Below are positions 30,494-42,279 of a stretch of DNA of 64,000 nt, piece after piece. Source of the stretch: Thereva unica (Eukaryota > Arthropoda > Insecta > Diptera > Therevidae); the NCBI GenBank assembly GCA_949987705.1, contig OX465282.1, forward strand, positions 82,262,070 through 82,326,069, read 5' to 3'. The notes beneath the pieces are model-generated. The model ran no database searches. It was not told where the DNA came from and saw only the letters and a program-made list of their open reading frames with translations. How positions within the stretch are numbered: the stretch's first letter is position 1; every line of letters begins with the position of its first letter. The position numbers and the translations under genes were made by a program.

Positions 30494-33400
30494 ATTGGCG
30501 GGGAGTCGCCTCATCCGCGGGCGTCTCTCAGCAGAGACGCTCGTGTAGATTATTTGTCCGCGACCAGCACAACCAGCTTGATTTTTTAATCGATTCTGGC
30601 GCGGACATATCATTAGTTCCGAAGCACACGTTTAGGGTACAAACAACATGTCCTAATTTGCTTCTGCGGGCCGCAAATGGATCCACGATCCAAACTTTTG
30701 GCGCGAAGTTGCTGGAACTGAACCTAGGTCTTCGCCGACGGTTCATCCACAACTTCATAATAGCCAACACTAGTAAAGCTATACTCGGTGCGGACTTTCT
30801 AACAAAGTTCGAACTCATCCTCGACTTCAAAAAGCGAGAATTAGTTGACTCACAGACCAGTCTTCGGACTGACGCCTGTGCAACTGGTGAGTATGTACTC
30901 GAGAGCTTTGAATGCCAACATCTTGGCAAATATAAAGTATTGTTAATGAAGTACGCTTCATTAACACAACCACCAAATTTTAACCTACCGGTTAAACACA
31001 ATGTGCAACACCACATTGTTACTAATGGGCAATTACCTTTCGTTACCGCTCGTAGACTTCATCCTGAGAAGCTCAAGGTGGCGAAATTGGAGTTTGAACA
31101 TATGGTTCAACTAGGGATTTGTCGACCATCGTCGTCTCCCGCAGCATCTCCACTTCATCTGGTCCCTAAACGGGATACAAATGATTGGAGGCCTTGCGGC
31201 GACTACCGTCGCCTTAATGCAGTCACAGTGCCGGATAGATATCCAATCCCGCACATTCACAATTTTTCTGTGAACCTTCACGGATGCACGATATTTTCGA
31301 AGGTGGATTTGGTACGTGCGTATCATAACATCCCCATTGCACAAGAAGACGTGCATAAGACTGCCATAATAACACCTTTTGGTTTGTTTGAGTTTACTCG
31401 CATGCCATTTGGGTTAAGAAATGCAGCCCAGTCATTTCAAAGATTTATGAACGAAGTCACAAGAGACTTAGACTTCGTTTATGTCTATCTAGACGATATA
31501 CTTATCGCTAGTAAATCCGAGGATGAGCATCTCACTCACCTCGATTTACTGTTTAAACGCCTTGATAATTTTGGTTTAACAATAAAATTATCAAAATGCG
31601 TTTTTGGGGTCAACTTTTTGGGACATAGTATCGGCAAGGATGGAATCCTTCCATCACCCGAACGCGTCCAAGCAATTAATGACCTCACAACTCCAACAAC
31701 AGTCAAACAAATACAAAAATTTATAGGAATGGTGAACTTTTATCACCGATTTATTCCTAAACTAGCACAACTGCTAGTACCGATCAATGAACACTTGAGG
31801 GAACTCCTCAATTGTTCATCAACAACAAAAAATAAGGAACAACTTCCTTGGCCCGCAGAATGCCAACAAGCATTCCTCGACGTGAAAGCCGCAATGGCTG
31901 CAGCAGTAATGCTGATACATCCACTAGAGGATGCTAAATATAGCGTCACAACTGACGCTTCCGATTTTGCTATCGGAGCTGTGCTGGAACAATTTAACGG
32001 TCACAGATGGCAACCATTAGCGTTCTTTTCTAAGAAGCTATCATCTGCTGAACGAAATTATTCTGCATTTGATCGCGAACTACTCGCAATCTTTGCAGCA
32101 ATAAAACATTTTCGGTACTTTGTTGAAGGAAGAAATTTCGTGGTCTACACTGACCACAAACCTTTAATACATGCCCTTCACACAAAAACCGAAAGATCTC
32201 CCCGCCAAACAAGACACCTGAGCCTAATTTCCCAGTTCACAACAGACATCAGACATGTCTCTGGGAAACAAAACGTTGTCGCAGATTATTTATCTCGCTC
32301 ATTAGCGGCCGACAACGTTGACACAATCACCTTCGATTTGCCACATCTGGCGAAAGCACAAGAAGGTGACAAAGAGTTACAACGACTCCAAGAGCATCCC
32401 AGTAGTAGCTCGAAGGTAAAACTAATACTCACACCAATTCCTTTCACAACTCATGAAGTTTGGTGTGAGATTAGCACGGGTACATTACGCCCATACATAC
32501 CTTCATCATTAAGAAAATTAGCATTCAATGCTGAACATAGCTTGTCGCATCCAGGCATACGTGCCACAAGGCAAGCTATTACTAAAAAATATTTTTGGCC
32601 AGCGATCAATAAAGACTGTAACAACTGGTCTAGATCCTGCATAGGTTGCCAAAAATCTAAAGTTTCGAGACACACCAAATCTCCACATGAAGCTTTTAAC
32701 CCACCAAATAATAGATTTGAACATATCCATATGGATATTGTTGGACCATTGCCCCCATCTCGAGGATATTCATACATCCTAACAATCGTAGACCGATTTA
32801 CGAGATGGCCGGAAGCATATCCAATTCGAGACATCTCTGCTACTACGGTGGCCAAACATTTTGTCACCGAGTACGTCCCAAGATTTGGCGCACCACTTGA
32901 AATTACAACAGATCAAGGGTCGCAATTTGAATCGAAACTATTCAATGAAGTCACAAGACTTCTAGGTACGCATAGGATACGTACCACCGCCTACCATCCA
33001 CAAGCAAATGGGATGGTAGAGCGATTCCATAGACAACTGAAAGCGGCCTTAATGGCAAGGGACAACACTACTCATTGGAGTGAGGATTTGCCCTTTGTTT
33101 TATTAGGTATTCGCTCGGCAATTAAAACCGATTTACAATGCTCATCAGCAGAGCTTGTCTATGGACAGAATCTGAGGCTTCCCAATTCAATTTCCATCCC
33201 AACGGATGAGAACCCAATAGAGCACTCAGAATTTCTAACACGTCTTCGCACACACATGAAGGGTCTGTCGGCAACACAGCCCCGACAGTCAGTTCAAAAT
33301 GATGTGTACGTGCCAAACGCATTAGAGAACGCGGAGTATGTTTTCATACGTACCGATCGCGTCCGACGGCCTTTTGAAACACCATACGAAGGGCCATTCA

Positions 33401-33543
33401 AAGTAATCAAAAGATTACGTAAACATTTCGTCGTCAACATAAATGACACAAATAAGTCGATAACTATCGATCGACTGAAACCTGCTTATGAGTGTGACCG
33501 GGACGTTGAAGCAGCATCAACTCGCTCGGTACACTTCATGTAA
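30406..33543 (+). CDS. pol: Gypsy D pol polyprotein
   Basis: 1045 codons open, in the -1 frame relative to gag and without its own ATG at the start, so expression by ribosomal frameshift from gag is likely. Domains in order are protease ([13 protein letters not shown]), reverse transcriptase ([16 protein letters not shown]; catalytic YLDDILIAS), RNase H ([26 protein letters not shown]), integrase zinc finger (HPGIRATRQ...CIGCQ) and catalytic core ([24 protein letters not shown]). It ends near RLKPAYE, just before the purine tract. No internal stop. Confidence 0.95.
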   Translation: MHPTVCLQRPWLYSQKGPEDEGGPSSKKLNWRGVASSAGVSQQRRSCRLFVRDQHNQLDFLIDSGADISLVPKHTFRVQTTCPNLLLRAANGSTIQTFGAKLLELNLGLRRRFIHNFIIANTSKAILGADFLTKFELILDFKKRELVDSQTSLRTDACATGEYVLESFECQHLGKYKVLLMKYASLTQPPNFNLPVKHNVQHHIVTNGQLPFVTARRLHPEKLKVAKLEFEHMVQLGICRPSSSPAASPLHLVPKRDTNDWRPCGDYRRLNAVTVPDRYPIPHIHNFSVNLHGCTIFSKVDLVRAYHNIPIAQEDVHKTAIITPFGLFEFTRMPFGLRNAAQSFQRFMNEVTRDLDFVYVYLDDILIASKSEDEHLTHLDLLFKRLDNFGLTIKLSKCVFGVNFLGHSIGKDGILPSPERVQAINDLTTPTTVKQIQKFIGMVNFYHRFIPKLAQLLVPINEHLRELLNCSSTTKNKEQLPWPAECQQAFLDVKAAMAAAVMLIHPLEDAKYSVTTDASDFAIGAVLEQFNGHRWQPLAFFSKKLSSAERNYSAFDRELLAIFAAIKHFRYFVEGRNFVVYTDHKPLIHALHTKTERSPRQTRHLSLISQFTTDIRHVSGKQNVVADYLSRSLAADNVDTITFDLPHLAKAQEGDKELQRLQEHPSSSSKVKLILTPIPFTTHEVWCEISTGTLRPYIPSSLRKLAFNAEHSLSHPGIRATRQAITKKYFWPAINKDCNNWSRSCIGCQKSKVSRHTKSPHEAFNPPNNRFEHIHMDIVGPLPPSRGYSYILTIVDRFTRWPEAYPIRDISATTVAKHFVTEYVPRFGAPLEITTDQGSQFESKLFNEVTRLLGTHRIRTTAYHPQANGMVERFHRQLKAALMARDNTTHWSEDLPFVLLGIRSAIKTDLQCSSAELVYGQNLRLPNSISIPTDENPIEHSEFLTRLRTHMKGLSATQPRQSVQNDVYVPNALENAEYVFIRTDRVRRPFETPYEGPFKVIKRLRKHFVVNINDTNKSITIDRLKPAYECDRDVEAASTRSVHFM

Positions 33544-33564
33544 CGCTACGCTGGGAGGGGAGTA

Positions 33565-33945
33565 TGTAGGGACATCGTCCTACTACTTCCGGTCTTACTT
33601 AGTCAAAGAGACTTGTTTAAAAAACGCAGTCGACCGAGACTAAGTAAAAGAAAAATTAATTAATTTTCATTCTTGACGTTTGATAATAAAAAAAAATAAG
33701 ACTAGCGCTTTTCATATAGTTTGTTCAATCTTAAAAAGTTAATTAGTTAATATTTAAAAAAAACGATATAAAAATAAATAGTTATATATAAAATAAAAGC
33801 TGTGTATAATATAAAATATAAATAAGATAAACATATGTATATGTGAAAAAACGATAATATAAATAAATGATAAAATATATTGTGTAAAAGTAGTGTTCAA
33901 TAAATAGACTTTTCTCGTTATGCCGACTCCGCACACGACACAACA
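33565..33945 (+). repeat. Gypsy D 3' LTR
   Basis: 381 bp. It differs from the 5' LTR only at two positions (ATAT for ATCT near 33878, and CGTTATG for CGTTGTG near 33918). Confidence 0.95.
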
Positions 33946-33949
33946 ATCA

Positions 33950-35856
33950 TGACCCATTATGCTCCGAGTGACTATATTTTCCACGGCTCTGCGTTCAGAA
34001 GGATACATTATCTGATGGCGTAAATTATCGAGTGACGAGCTTGAGTACAGGCCTGCTTGTATGATTTCTCCTGGATCTTCATATTTCCAATCAGTCTTCG
34101 TGGAAGGTATAAGTTCAAGTGGATTCTTCATTCGGTGTAATCTGGGATTAAATCCGTACCATTGACTATTTATATAATATCCTGGGCTCAGTAGGTCAGA
34201 ACAGGGAATCTCTGTACCATGGTTAAGCATGAGGCGTGTAATTGGTGCTATGAAATAACTTTTGTTGTTATATGTCGTGGGAAGTTCTAAATAACATCTA
34301 TCGGTTTTTCTAACAGTCACTTCGACTGGTTGGCATTTGACTAAGTATATGAGTTCTCCACGTGGGACGGCAACATGGCCTGGTTCCTTGGTATACATTA
34401 AGGCGAATTCTGCAGGATGGTGTGGAGCTATAATTAATTGTGTATGTAGCGTTTCACGTTCGAGTTCACATTTTCTCAGTAACAGATTATAATATAGGTT
34501 TTCTACTTGACTTTTTATGTGACGTTCAGTATATACGAATTTCGAGTTAACATACGTAAAAAGATCTAGATTATGCACATCAATAGCCCTTTTTGTGAAC
34601 CAATATTCTTTAGAGGCACGAGGTACGATCACAAGTCGCGGGTGTTCTGCTTGATATCCACCAAATCTGCATACTGATACGGCCTTCTTAACCTCCAAAG
34701 CAAATATGATTTCACCTGACGTAACTGAGTAGACCGTACTAAATACGGCTTGCTCACCGTGTGGTGTGATTGTATCGATCTTTGTGGCGAGTCCTTGCCA
34801 CAATACATCATAATTTAGATTTTCACAGGAATTATCTGGAATTAAATCCCAGAAACTGACTCCGTAATCAGGATCAGTGCATTTTCCAGTTAGGTACGGG
34901 CATAAAACGTTGCTTCGTATGACCGCCATATTATCTTCCAAACGAACGACGCTTTGGTAGTCTGTTATCGTGAATTCCAGGACGTGGGTGACAATAACGT
35001 TGTTCCAAGAGTTGGCTCCTGAAGTATATTGAGCTCCTTGACAGTTTCCACTATTATCGACCGATCCTGCAATGATTTCAGTGTGGGTTGTTGACGCATT
35101 TGACTTTAAGTTAGCTATGATACGACCGTTCGGAAGCTTAAATGTATGGTGGTGGTGGATTTGCATGCAGTCTTCTCGAGAAATTTCTTCTATGAAGCTT
35201 GAGTAGCTTCATAGAAGAAATTTCTCGAGAAGACTGCATGCAAATCCACCACCACCATACATTTAAGCTTCCGAACGGTCGTATCATAGCTAACTTAAAG
35301 TCAAATGCGTCAACAACCCACACTGAAATAATTCCAGGACGTGGGTGACAATAACGTTGTTCCAAGAGTTGGCTCCTGAAGTATATTGAGCTCCTTGACA
35401 GTTTCCACTATTATCGACCGATCCTGCAATGATTTCAGTGTGGGTTGTTGACGCATTTGACTTTAAGTTAGCTATGATACGACCGTTCGGAAGCTTAAAT
35501 GTATGGTGGTGGTGGATTTGCATGCAGTCTTCTCGAGAAATTTCTTCTATGAAGCTACTCAAGCCACCGGGTACTAGCGAAAGGTGGCTAAACATTCCAC
35601 AATGGTGTACTGATTGCATGATATTGATTTTGCATTGATATATTTGTATGGATGCAGCTTCACTTATCTGGAGTAGTTGAATATCTTGCTGTGTTTGTTT
35701 GAGCTCTTGTTTTTCAATGGTGCAGGGTCCAACTGAGAGCAGTGAAATTGACGTTAAATTGATTCTTTCGTGACCACAATCATACGCAATTATTGCGGCC
35801 ACACTTGTCACGATGGCTAGTTGCAAAACTCCACAGCTGATGTTCATTGCTAACAA
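33950..35856 (-). pseudogene. env: BEL envelope resembling chuvirus glycoproteins, rearranged
   Basis: Starts at 35856 (35847 possible) with a signal peptide ending near AYDCG, then a Cys-rich ectodomain. Recognisable blocks are VGPCTI, HCGMFSHLSLV, EISREDCMQIHH and AGSVDNSGNCQGAQY, which I associate with glycoproteins of chuviruses (Jingchuvirales) and of BEL/Pao elements that captured them. The frame is disrupted by a duplicated and inverted segment (34973-35565). The remaining ectodomain then runs to 33950, where Gypsy D is inserted. After Gypsy D the same frame continues at 28661 with the membrane anchor. A phlebovirus-type envelope is the alternative family. Confidence 0.72.
34973..35565. 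repeat. Duplication-inversion-duplication in the BEL env
   Basis: The segment 34973-35199 recurs at 35330-35556. Between them lies an inverted copy of the shared end (35197-35329, 133 bp). The junction at 35197-35199 shares GCT with its partner. Uninterrupted sequence resumes at CTCAAGCCACC. The copies are essentially identical, so the event is recent or an assembly fold-back. Confidence 0.9.
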
Positions 35857-36039
35857 GGTTGAGTACTGGTCAATTTCGTAATCTATAAGGTGTAGTTTAG
35901 AGGTACAGTTAATGTTGGAATTTACTTGTGTGGTTAGTGGTGGTGATCTAAAGGTATGTTTAGCTATAATGATGATTTATAATGATTCGAAAGGTGTGTA
36001 GGGTTGCTTACATAAATATAAAATTAACTGGTAAATATG
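35857..36039 (-). other. Spacer between BEL pol and env
   Basis: No gene. It separates the pol stop at 36040 from the env start at 35856. Confidence 0.6.
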
Positions 36040-39000
36040 CTACGACATTTGATTGTCAATAATGGGCAATAAGCAGATTTTGGTGATTGGACGTTGCAGG
36101 ATGCTGTCCTTACATCTTATGGTAACTGCTCGAGTTAGCCCATCTGCTCCGGGGTGTACTTCGATGACACGCCCTAAGAGCCATCGTGCAGGAGGTAGTC
36201 TTTCGTCCTTAATTAACACTAAATGATCCTTTTTGACGCCAGGTGAACGCTCTGCCCACTTGGATCGGGCCTGTAGTCTTGGAAGATATTCATCGACCCA
36301 TCTCTTCCAAAAGTCTTGAAGTAATCTTTGTAATAATTTCCACCTGCTCAGGGTACTTAATTTATTATCGAGCAGATTTGGTTCTGGCGGTGTAAGTAGT
36401 GCATCCCCAACTAGAAAATGTCCTGGGGTTAATGCTTGCAAATCATTAGGATCGTTACTCATTGGACACAATGGGCGAGAGTTCAAACATGCCTCAATTT
36501 GTGCTAACAGCGTGCTAATTTCTTCGTAGGTGAGTAGCGAATTTCCTATTATTCGTTTAAAATGATATTTCACTGATTTCACGCCCGCCTCCCACAATCC
36601 TCCAAAATGAGGTGAGGCAGGTGGGATGAAATGCCACTTAACACCCTTGGTAGATAATGTGGTGATCACGTTAGGTGATAATCCATATTCGCATTTAAGA
36701 CGAGCTTGTATAAGTTGTTGGTTAGCACCGATGAAATTTGTCCCGCAATCACTATACATATCACTGCATAATCCCCTACGACTAACGAATCTTCGAAATG
36801 CAGCCAAAAACGCTTCCGTGGTGAGTTCACTAACCAGCTCAAGATGTATGGCCTTGGTGGATAAACATACGAATACACTTATGTAGCCCTTGCTGGTTTT
36901 TGGCCGACCTCTGCATTTTGATTCTCTGATAGTAATATGGCCAGTGAAGTCCACCCCCGTATGCAAAAATGGACGGTGTCGTCGTACACGAGGTGCGGGA
37001 AGGTCGCCCATGAGCTGGGTTTGCGTTGAAGTCTTGTATCGGAAGCACGTGACACACCCATGTAATTGGTGACGGATTCGATTTCGACCATTTAGAATCC
37101 AATATTTTTTGCGTATAAGATTAAGAGTCAGTTGCGTGCCTCCATGTAAAGTTTCTTGATGACATTTATTAATGACAAGTTCTGTAAATTTGCTGTGTTC
37201 CGGTAATACTATTGGGAATTTTTGATCTGCAGGAATTTCTGCATTACGTAGACGACCACCGACTCTTAATAAGCCTGACTGATCTATTGTTGGATTAAGG
37301 CTATATAGTTTGCTATTCTTGGGAACTGGTTGAGATTTTTCTAAATGTTCTAGTTCGATAGTGAAATGAGTTCGTTGGACTAATCGCTCTAGACATAATT
37401 TTGCATTATTGATCTCCTCCAATGACAATTGATCAAATTTTCGGTTGGGTGGAACAGTTTTGAGATTAATGTAAAATCTTCTGCAGTAGGCAGTTACTCT
37501 AACGAGTTGATCTAGGGTTGAATAGCGATTCATTAAGTCTAGCTGTAGTTCCGTTCCCTTAGTAATGCTTAGGACAACTTTTTTAACTTCTAGGTCAGTA
37601 TACTTAGAGACTTCTTCAATTTTAGGCCACCGAGTTTCATCTTGTTGTAGCCAGGAAGGTCCAGTCCACCACAGTGGGTGATCTTTTAATTCACCTGGGG
37701 CGACACCTCGTGAAGCGCAATCGGCTGGATTATCAACTGATTTCACATATCTCCACCGACTGGTATCTAATCGTTCTTGTATGTAGCTCACTCGGTTCCC
37801 AACGAAGGTTTGCCATTGACGTGGATGACCCTTGATCCAAGCAAGAACATTTCGTGAATCAGTCCAACCATATATTTGGTACATTTCTGCTGGAATAGCC
37901 TCTTTTACATGCGTGATTAATTTAGTTAATAACACGGCGCCACATAATTCTAAACGTGGTATACTAACTTGACGTGTGGGAGCAACCTTAGTTTTGGCGG
38001 CTAAAAGGGAGATAGTGACATCACCCTTTGGGGATACACATCTTACATAGACTACTGCAGCATAAGCGACCGAAGATGCATCACAGAAAGCGTGTAGTTC
38101 ATAGGTGGTTTCAGTGTCGATTAATTGAATCCATCTGGGTATTTTTATAAGCTCCAATTGAGGTAGATTCTGCCGAAACTCACACCACTTCGTCTGCAAA
38201 TGGTCTGGAAGTACCTCATCCCATGTTACACCTTCCATCCATAACCGCTGAAACATTATTTTTGCTAAAATAACAGTGGGAGCTAGCCATCCTAAGGGAT
38301 CAAACAATTTAGCGGCCTCAGATAAAAGAATCCGCTTGGTAACAGGAGTCTGAGATTCCTTAAGCGACACTTTAAATTCAAAACTGTCACTCGATGGATT
38401 CCAATGGATACCTAATGTTTTCACAGTTTCAGTGAATTCTATAGGAAAAGGTGTAGAAATTTCGCGATCCTTGGGGGGGACATGTTCTAATAATTGTTCT
38501 GAATTGCAGACCCATTTACGTAATTTGAATCCCCCTGACTGTAGGAGTTGTCGAAGTTGCTCTTGTAGTACTATTGCTTCCTCGAGCGTGTTTGTACCCG
38601 ACATTAAATCATCCACGTAAAAGTCGGATAATAATATCTTTGAGGCTGCAGGAAAACGCTTATTTTCATCATTAGCGAGTTCTAAGGGCCAAGAAAGGTG
38701 CACACGAAGTTCCATAGGTAACAGTGAGTAATCTATAAGTCTCTATCGGTTGGGTCACATTTTCTCTCCATAATATTTTTTGGTATTTGCGTTGATCTGG
38801 TCGGATATATATTTGCCGATACATCTTCTCAATATCAGCAGTAAAAGCGATTTTGAATTTCCTCCAACGGAGTAAGATGAGGCACAAATCCTTCTGCAGC
38901 GCCGGTCCGGGTAGCAGGGTATCATTTAATGACAGTCCATTGGTGGTTTTCCGGGACGCATCGAACACCACTCGCAATTTAGTGGTGGTGCTAGAATCTT

Positions 39001-39203
39001 TTATCACTGCATGGTGCGGTAAAACATATTCAGGGAAATTATCTCGCTCATGTTCGGCTGAGGAGATCTTCTCCATATGTCCAAGGGTTAGATACTCCTT
39101 CATAAAGGTCTTATAATCTTCAGCTAATTTGGGATTTTTCTGAAATTTATTTTCCAACTGGAGTAAACGTTTTAGTGCCGCATTTCTTGAGTATCCTAAA
39201 TCA
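36040..39203 (-). pseudogene. pol: BEL pol: reverse transcriptase, RNase H, integrase
   Basis: Two frames. 38672-39190 holds the first half of the Pao-type reverse transcriptase (LRVVFDASRKT, AFTADIEKMYRQI, WRENVTQPI, VTYGTSCAPFLA). 36040-38700 holds the catalytic YVDDLMSG, the RNase H-like Pao domain (LHAFCDASSVAYAAVVY), the integrase zinc finger, the integrase core (HTGVDFTGHI, SDCGTNFIGA, FGGLWEAGVKS) and a C-terminal DUF5641-type segment. A frame slip at about 38700 separates the two halves. Another at about 39200 separates them from the upstream gag-protease frame. The order protease-RT-RNase H-integrase and its sequence mark the Pao branch. Confidence 0.92.
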
Positions 39204-40543
39204 GGCCGCTTATTATTTTGGAAGGTACTACATAGCGACCAGTTGGATCTCGATAATATGATTCGGTGTAGATTTTTTCACATTCGTCATGGTTAGGTTC
39301 AGAACTGTGAGCTGGAATATCTTCGAGTTCCCAGAATCGCTTTATCGCATTTTCCAGACTCACGGAGTCTGCGGTGGTGCATACTAGCGTGATCTTTGGA
39401 GTGGTGTAAGTATGGGTATTGACGTCAGGCATTTTTCCACTTATGATCCAGCCCAATGCAGTTTTTAACGCTATTGGATATCCCTTGGGACCTTTGATGA
39501 GCCCATTCAAAATGATGTCACTGTAAACGTCAGCACCTACAAGCATATCTACCTGACTCGGTTTCATATAATTAGGATCGGCCAATGGAAGATTTTTAAG
39601 GTATGGTAGCACTCGGTGGTCAATTGGTTTACTTGGCAAGATTCCACTGACTTTCGGGAAGACATAAGCTTCCACAAGTTGCTTAAACGATGGGTCGGAT
39701 CGAGATTGAACTAAACAATTCACCGCATTACGAGACATTCCACATTGTAAGTCGCCTATGCCGTTTACCGTTACGGAAACCGTCTCTTTACGCAAACGTA
39801 AACGTTGGACAGCCTCCTCGGTGATGAATGAGACTTGAGAACCTGGGTCTATTAACACTCTCAAGGTTTGTTTACCTGCGTGGTGAGTCTCGATATCGAT
39901 TAATGCCGTTGCCAATAGGGTTGTGTGCAATTGCTTATTGTTTGTCAGATAGGATTTTACATATGACGTCTCATGGACATTATTTGGTGTTAGTTGTACT
40001 AAATCCGAACTCTGGGGGTGAGATGGGCCTTGATAAGTACCATCTTCGTATTCTTGAGTGGATTTCTTCAATAATTGTGTAGAAGCACCATGGTGACTGT
40101 GGTATTGATTATGTTGACGGGGCTGACGCAAATTCTTAGTTTTGTTGCGGTTACTAGGTGATTTTGGTTGGTCAAAATGGAGTAGAGAATTGTGTCTTTT
40201 TCCGCATGTTTGACAGTTCATCGGATTAGGACACACATTGAGTTCATGAGATTTTGACAAGCAATTTATACATCGGGAGTTGGTTTTTATGAACTCGTAT
40301 CGCCCTTTCGGCGTCATACTAAGGAATTTGGTACATTGTCTAAGGCGGTGATCATGGTTACATGCTGGACACATCGATGAAGCCGATGTAGTGAACGCGT
40401 GAGTGATATGCCCTTTAGTATTTTCCTTGCGAGGGAGTTGACACCTTGTTCTAGTGATGGCCTCTAAACTTTTAAACCTGGCTTCAAGGAAATCAGTAAA
40501 TTCAACTAATGTAGGTCGTCTTGATGGTATAGTCCTATGATTA
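39196..40543 (-). pseudogene. gag: BEL gag C-terminus with zinc knuckles and protease
   Basis: Minus-strand frame open from the Polinton target site (40543) to 39196. It contains CPACNHDHRLRQC, CINCLSKSHELNVC and a further CQTCGKRHNSLLH motif, then a linker and a retropepsin-like aspartic protease in which the usual DTG reads DPGSQVSFI (A17-type, as in Pao elements). It is the continuation of the gag at 58042-58805. The phase agrees across the Polinton and no stop lies between. Confidence 0.9.
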
Positions 40544-40559
40544 AGGGTGAGTAGTGGAG

Positions 40560-40606
40560 CTAGGCGGGTACGGCATCACTTCTCAGGTGATGCCGTACCC
40601 GCCTAG
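40560..40606. repeat. Near-terminal 20-bp-stem palindrome of the Polinton
   Basis: CTAGGCGGGTACGGCATCAC, a 7-base loop, then the exact reverse complement. It is present at both ends (also 57979-58025), 10 bases from each tip, so each end can fold back on itself. Confidence 0.97.
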
Positions 40607-40616
40607 AAATTGGGGG

Positions 40617-41150
40617 TGAAAGCTCTTCGTCTACGTGTGCGAGGTGTTTTAGGTTTGTGTCTTGGATAAGGTGGCTTGGCGGTTGCATGAGATTTGTATT
40701 GAAAGCTCTTCGTGTACGTGTACGAGGTGTTTTAGGTTTGTGTCTTGGATGAGGTGGTTTGATGCCGCCATAGGATTTGGGGGATGTGTCTGAAAGCTCT
40801 TCGTCTACGTGTACGTGGTGTTTTAGGTTTGTGTCTTGGATAAGGTGTCTCGGAAGTGGAATGGGGCTTGGTGGTGGGTTTGAAAGTTCTTCGTCTACGT
40901 GTACGAGGTGTTTTAGGTTTGTGTCTTGGATAAGGTGGCTTCGTGATGCATGGGACTTGTGTTCAAAGCTGTTCGTGTACTTGTACGAGGTGTTTTAGGT
41001 TTGTGTCTGGATAAGGTGGCTTGGTGGTGCATAGGATTTGTCTTGAAAGCTCTTCGCCTGTGTGTGCGAGGTGTTTTAGGTTTGTGTGGCTTGGATAAGG
41101 TGGCTCGGAGGTGGCATGGGATTTGGTGGCGGTGGCTTGAAAGTTCTTGG
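40617..41150. repeat. Tandem units of 80-95 bp in the Polinton TIR
   Basis: About seven units, each starting GAAAGCTCTTCGTCTACGTG and containing GAGGTGTTTTAGGTTTGTGT and CTTGGATAAGGTGGC. Spacing is 81-94 bases. The mirror copy is in the right TIR (about 57435-57968). Confidence 0.93.
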
Positions 41151-41554
41151 TCTAGGTGGGGTCTTGGATGGATGTGGTGCAGGGTCCCCATGGGGATTGG
41201 GATGTGGTGCTCGTTGAGGTGTAGTGCCTTGGATAAGGTGGCGGTGGTTGCGAAAGCTTTTCGTCTACGTGCGGGCTGTTTGAGGTCTTTGATAAAGTTG
41301 GTGTGAGCGCCACCTGTGTGAAACTAGTTGAACCTCGATGTGGGCTTTGGCTGTTGGAGTGTAGGGGGAGCTTCTGATCAGATGCTGCTAGACGTCGCCA
41401 TCATTATCATCAGATTCGCTAAGAATTCAATTAAGCTCTTGGCGTGATTTTGTGCCTTGGAATGATCTTTGATTCAATTATTATTATTATTATTATTATG
41501 TATAAAAATACCTGAAGAGGGAAATGTGAGGTTAGTTTTCTTCAGGTTGCGGCG

Positions 41555-41749
41555 ATGAGCAGTTATAAGGATTCAACAAGACTGCTTGAGGAAAAGGGCG
41601 ATAAAGGAAGCAAAGCAAAAGAATTAAAGTATCAACTAGCTTCTCTATCAATTAAATCGGTGCAATCATCACCATCATCATCATCATCATCATCTGAGGG
41701 CAAAGATACTTCTTCTTCCATACGATATCAGCAGATGAAACATAGGTAA
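41555..41749 (+). CDS. Small Ser-rich Polinton protein
   Basis: 64 residues, charged N-terminal half and a run of serines (SPSSSSSSSEG). No family recognised. A TATAAAA stretch lies at about 41502, just after an (ATT)n tract. It is followed after only two bases by the next ORF, so the two may share a transcript. It could be a chance frame. Confidence 0.4.
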   Translation: MSSYKDSTRLLEEKGDKGSKAKELKYQLASLSIKSVQSSPSSSSSSSEGKDTSSSIRYQQMKHR

Positions 41750-41751
41750 AT

Positions 41752-42054
41752 ATGAGCCTCCCAAAATTTCTTGAAGAATACTCAAGCGTTTTGCTAGAGG
41801 AACACAAGGATAAAATAGAGCAACTCTACAGATATGTTCAAGAATATGAAAGTGCAGGAAAAATTATTTCTATACATGGAGGGCATTACAAGAACTGTCC
41901 ATGGTCAGATGATAAGGCAACCTGTGGTCCAGACACGTGTGGATGCTGTTTTGTGGAGCGGTACAAAAAGGAAGTTCAACGCCTAGTAAATTTTTATGTG
42001 CGGATCACCAAAAGTGGCTGTGGAGAATGCAGAAAAGGGTTCGATTTACACTAG
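41752..42054 (+). CDS. Small Cys-rich Polinton protein
   Basis: 100 residues, acidic helical N-terminus (LPKFLEEYSSVLLEEHKDKIEQLY) then a Cys/His-rich part (HYKNCPW, CGPDTCGCC, CGEC) that could bind zinc. No named family recognised. A second frame (to 42257) overlaps its end and continues with a plausible protein-like stretch (HIMHVWDFAYRASRMGQW), so a frame slip near 42040 is possible. A poly(A) signal (AATAAA) follows at 42237-42242. Confidence 0.5.
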   Translation: MSLPKFLEEYSSVLLEEHKDKIEQLYRYVQEYESAGKIISIHGGHYKNCPWSDDKATCGPDTCGCCFVERYKKEVQRLVNFYVRITKSGCGECRKGFDLH

Positions 42055-42279
42055 CACCGGAAGTACATATCATGCATGTATGGGATTTTGCTTATAGAGC
42101 TAGCCGCATGGGACAATGGCATGTATATGCCCTTGATAGAAGCAGATTTCAACAGAGAATCATCAATACAAGTAAAATCCTGGAGCCTATATTGAACCAA
42201 CAACATCGTGAGAAAATATGTAATACTAGATTTGAAAATAAAACAAATATGTTATAAAAACAATGTCTTTTTATTTAAC

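Larger units (their letters stand above)
28666..33945 (+). mobile_element. Gypsy D: LTR retrotransposon without env
   Basis: 5280 bp on the plus strand, with 381-bp LTRs at 28666-29046 and 33565-33945 that differ at two sites. The target duplication is ATCA (28662-28665 and 33946-33949). A primer site TGGTGACCCCGAAG begins at 29049 and a purine tract CTGGGAGGGGAGTA precedes the 3' LTR. Gag and pol are both open and overlap with a -1 shift, so this copy may be competent and is the youngest or near-youngest insertion here. Confidence 0.95.
40550..41392 (+). repeat. Polinton left terminal inverted repeat
   Basis: 843 bp, the reverse complement of 57193-58035 with very few differences. Inside is a 47-bp near-terminal palindrome and about seven tandem units. 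Short open frames here arise from the repeats and are not taken as genes. Confidence 0.96.

Noticed and set aside
40777..41306. Open frames in the Polinton inverted repeats (and their mirror at 57279-57808)
   Set aside because: They follow the tandem units, appear identically in both repeats and on both strands, and have no protein-like composition.
41937..42257. 106-codon plus-strand frame overlapping the Cys-rich Polinton gene
   Set aside because: Not listed as a separate gene because it overlaps in another frame. Its second half may be the true end of that gene after a slip, which I noted there.
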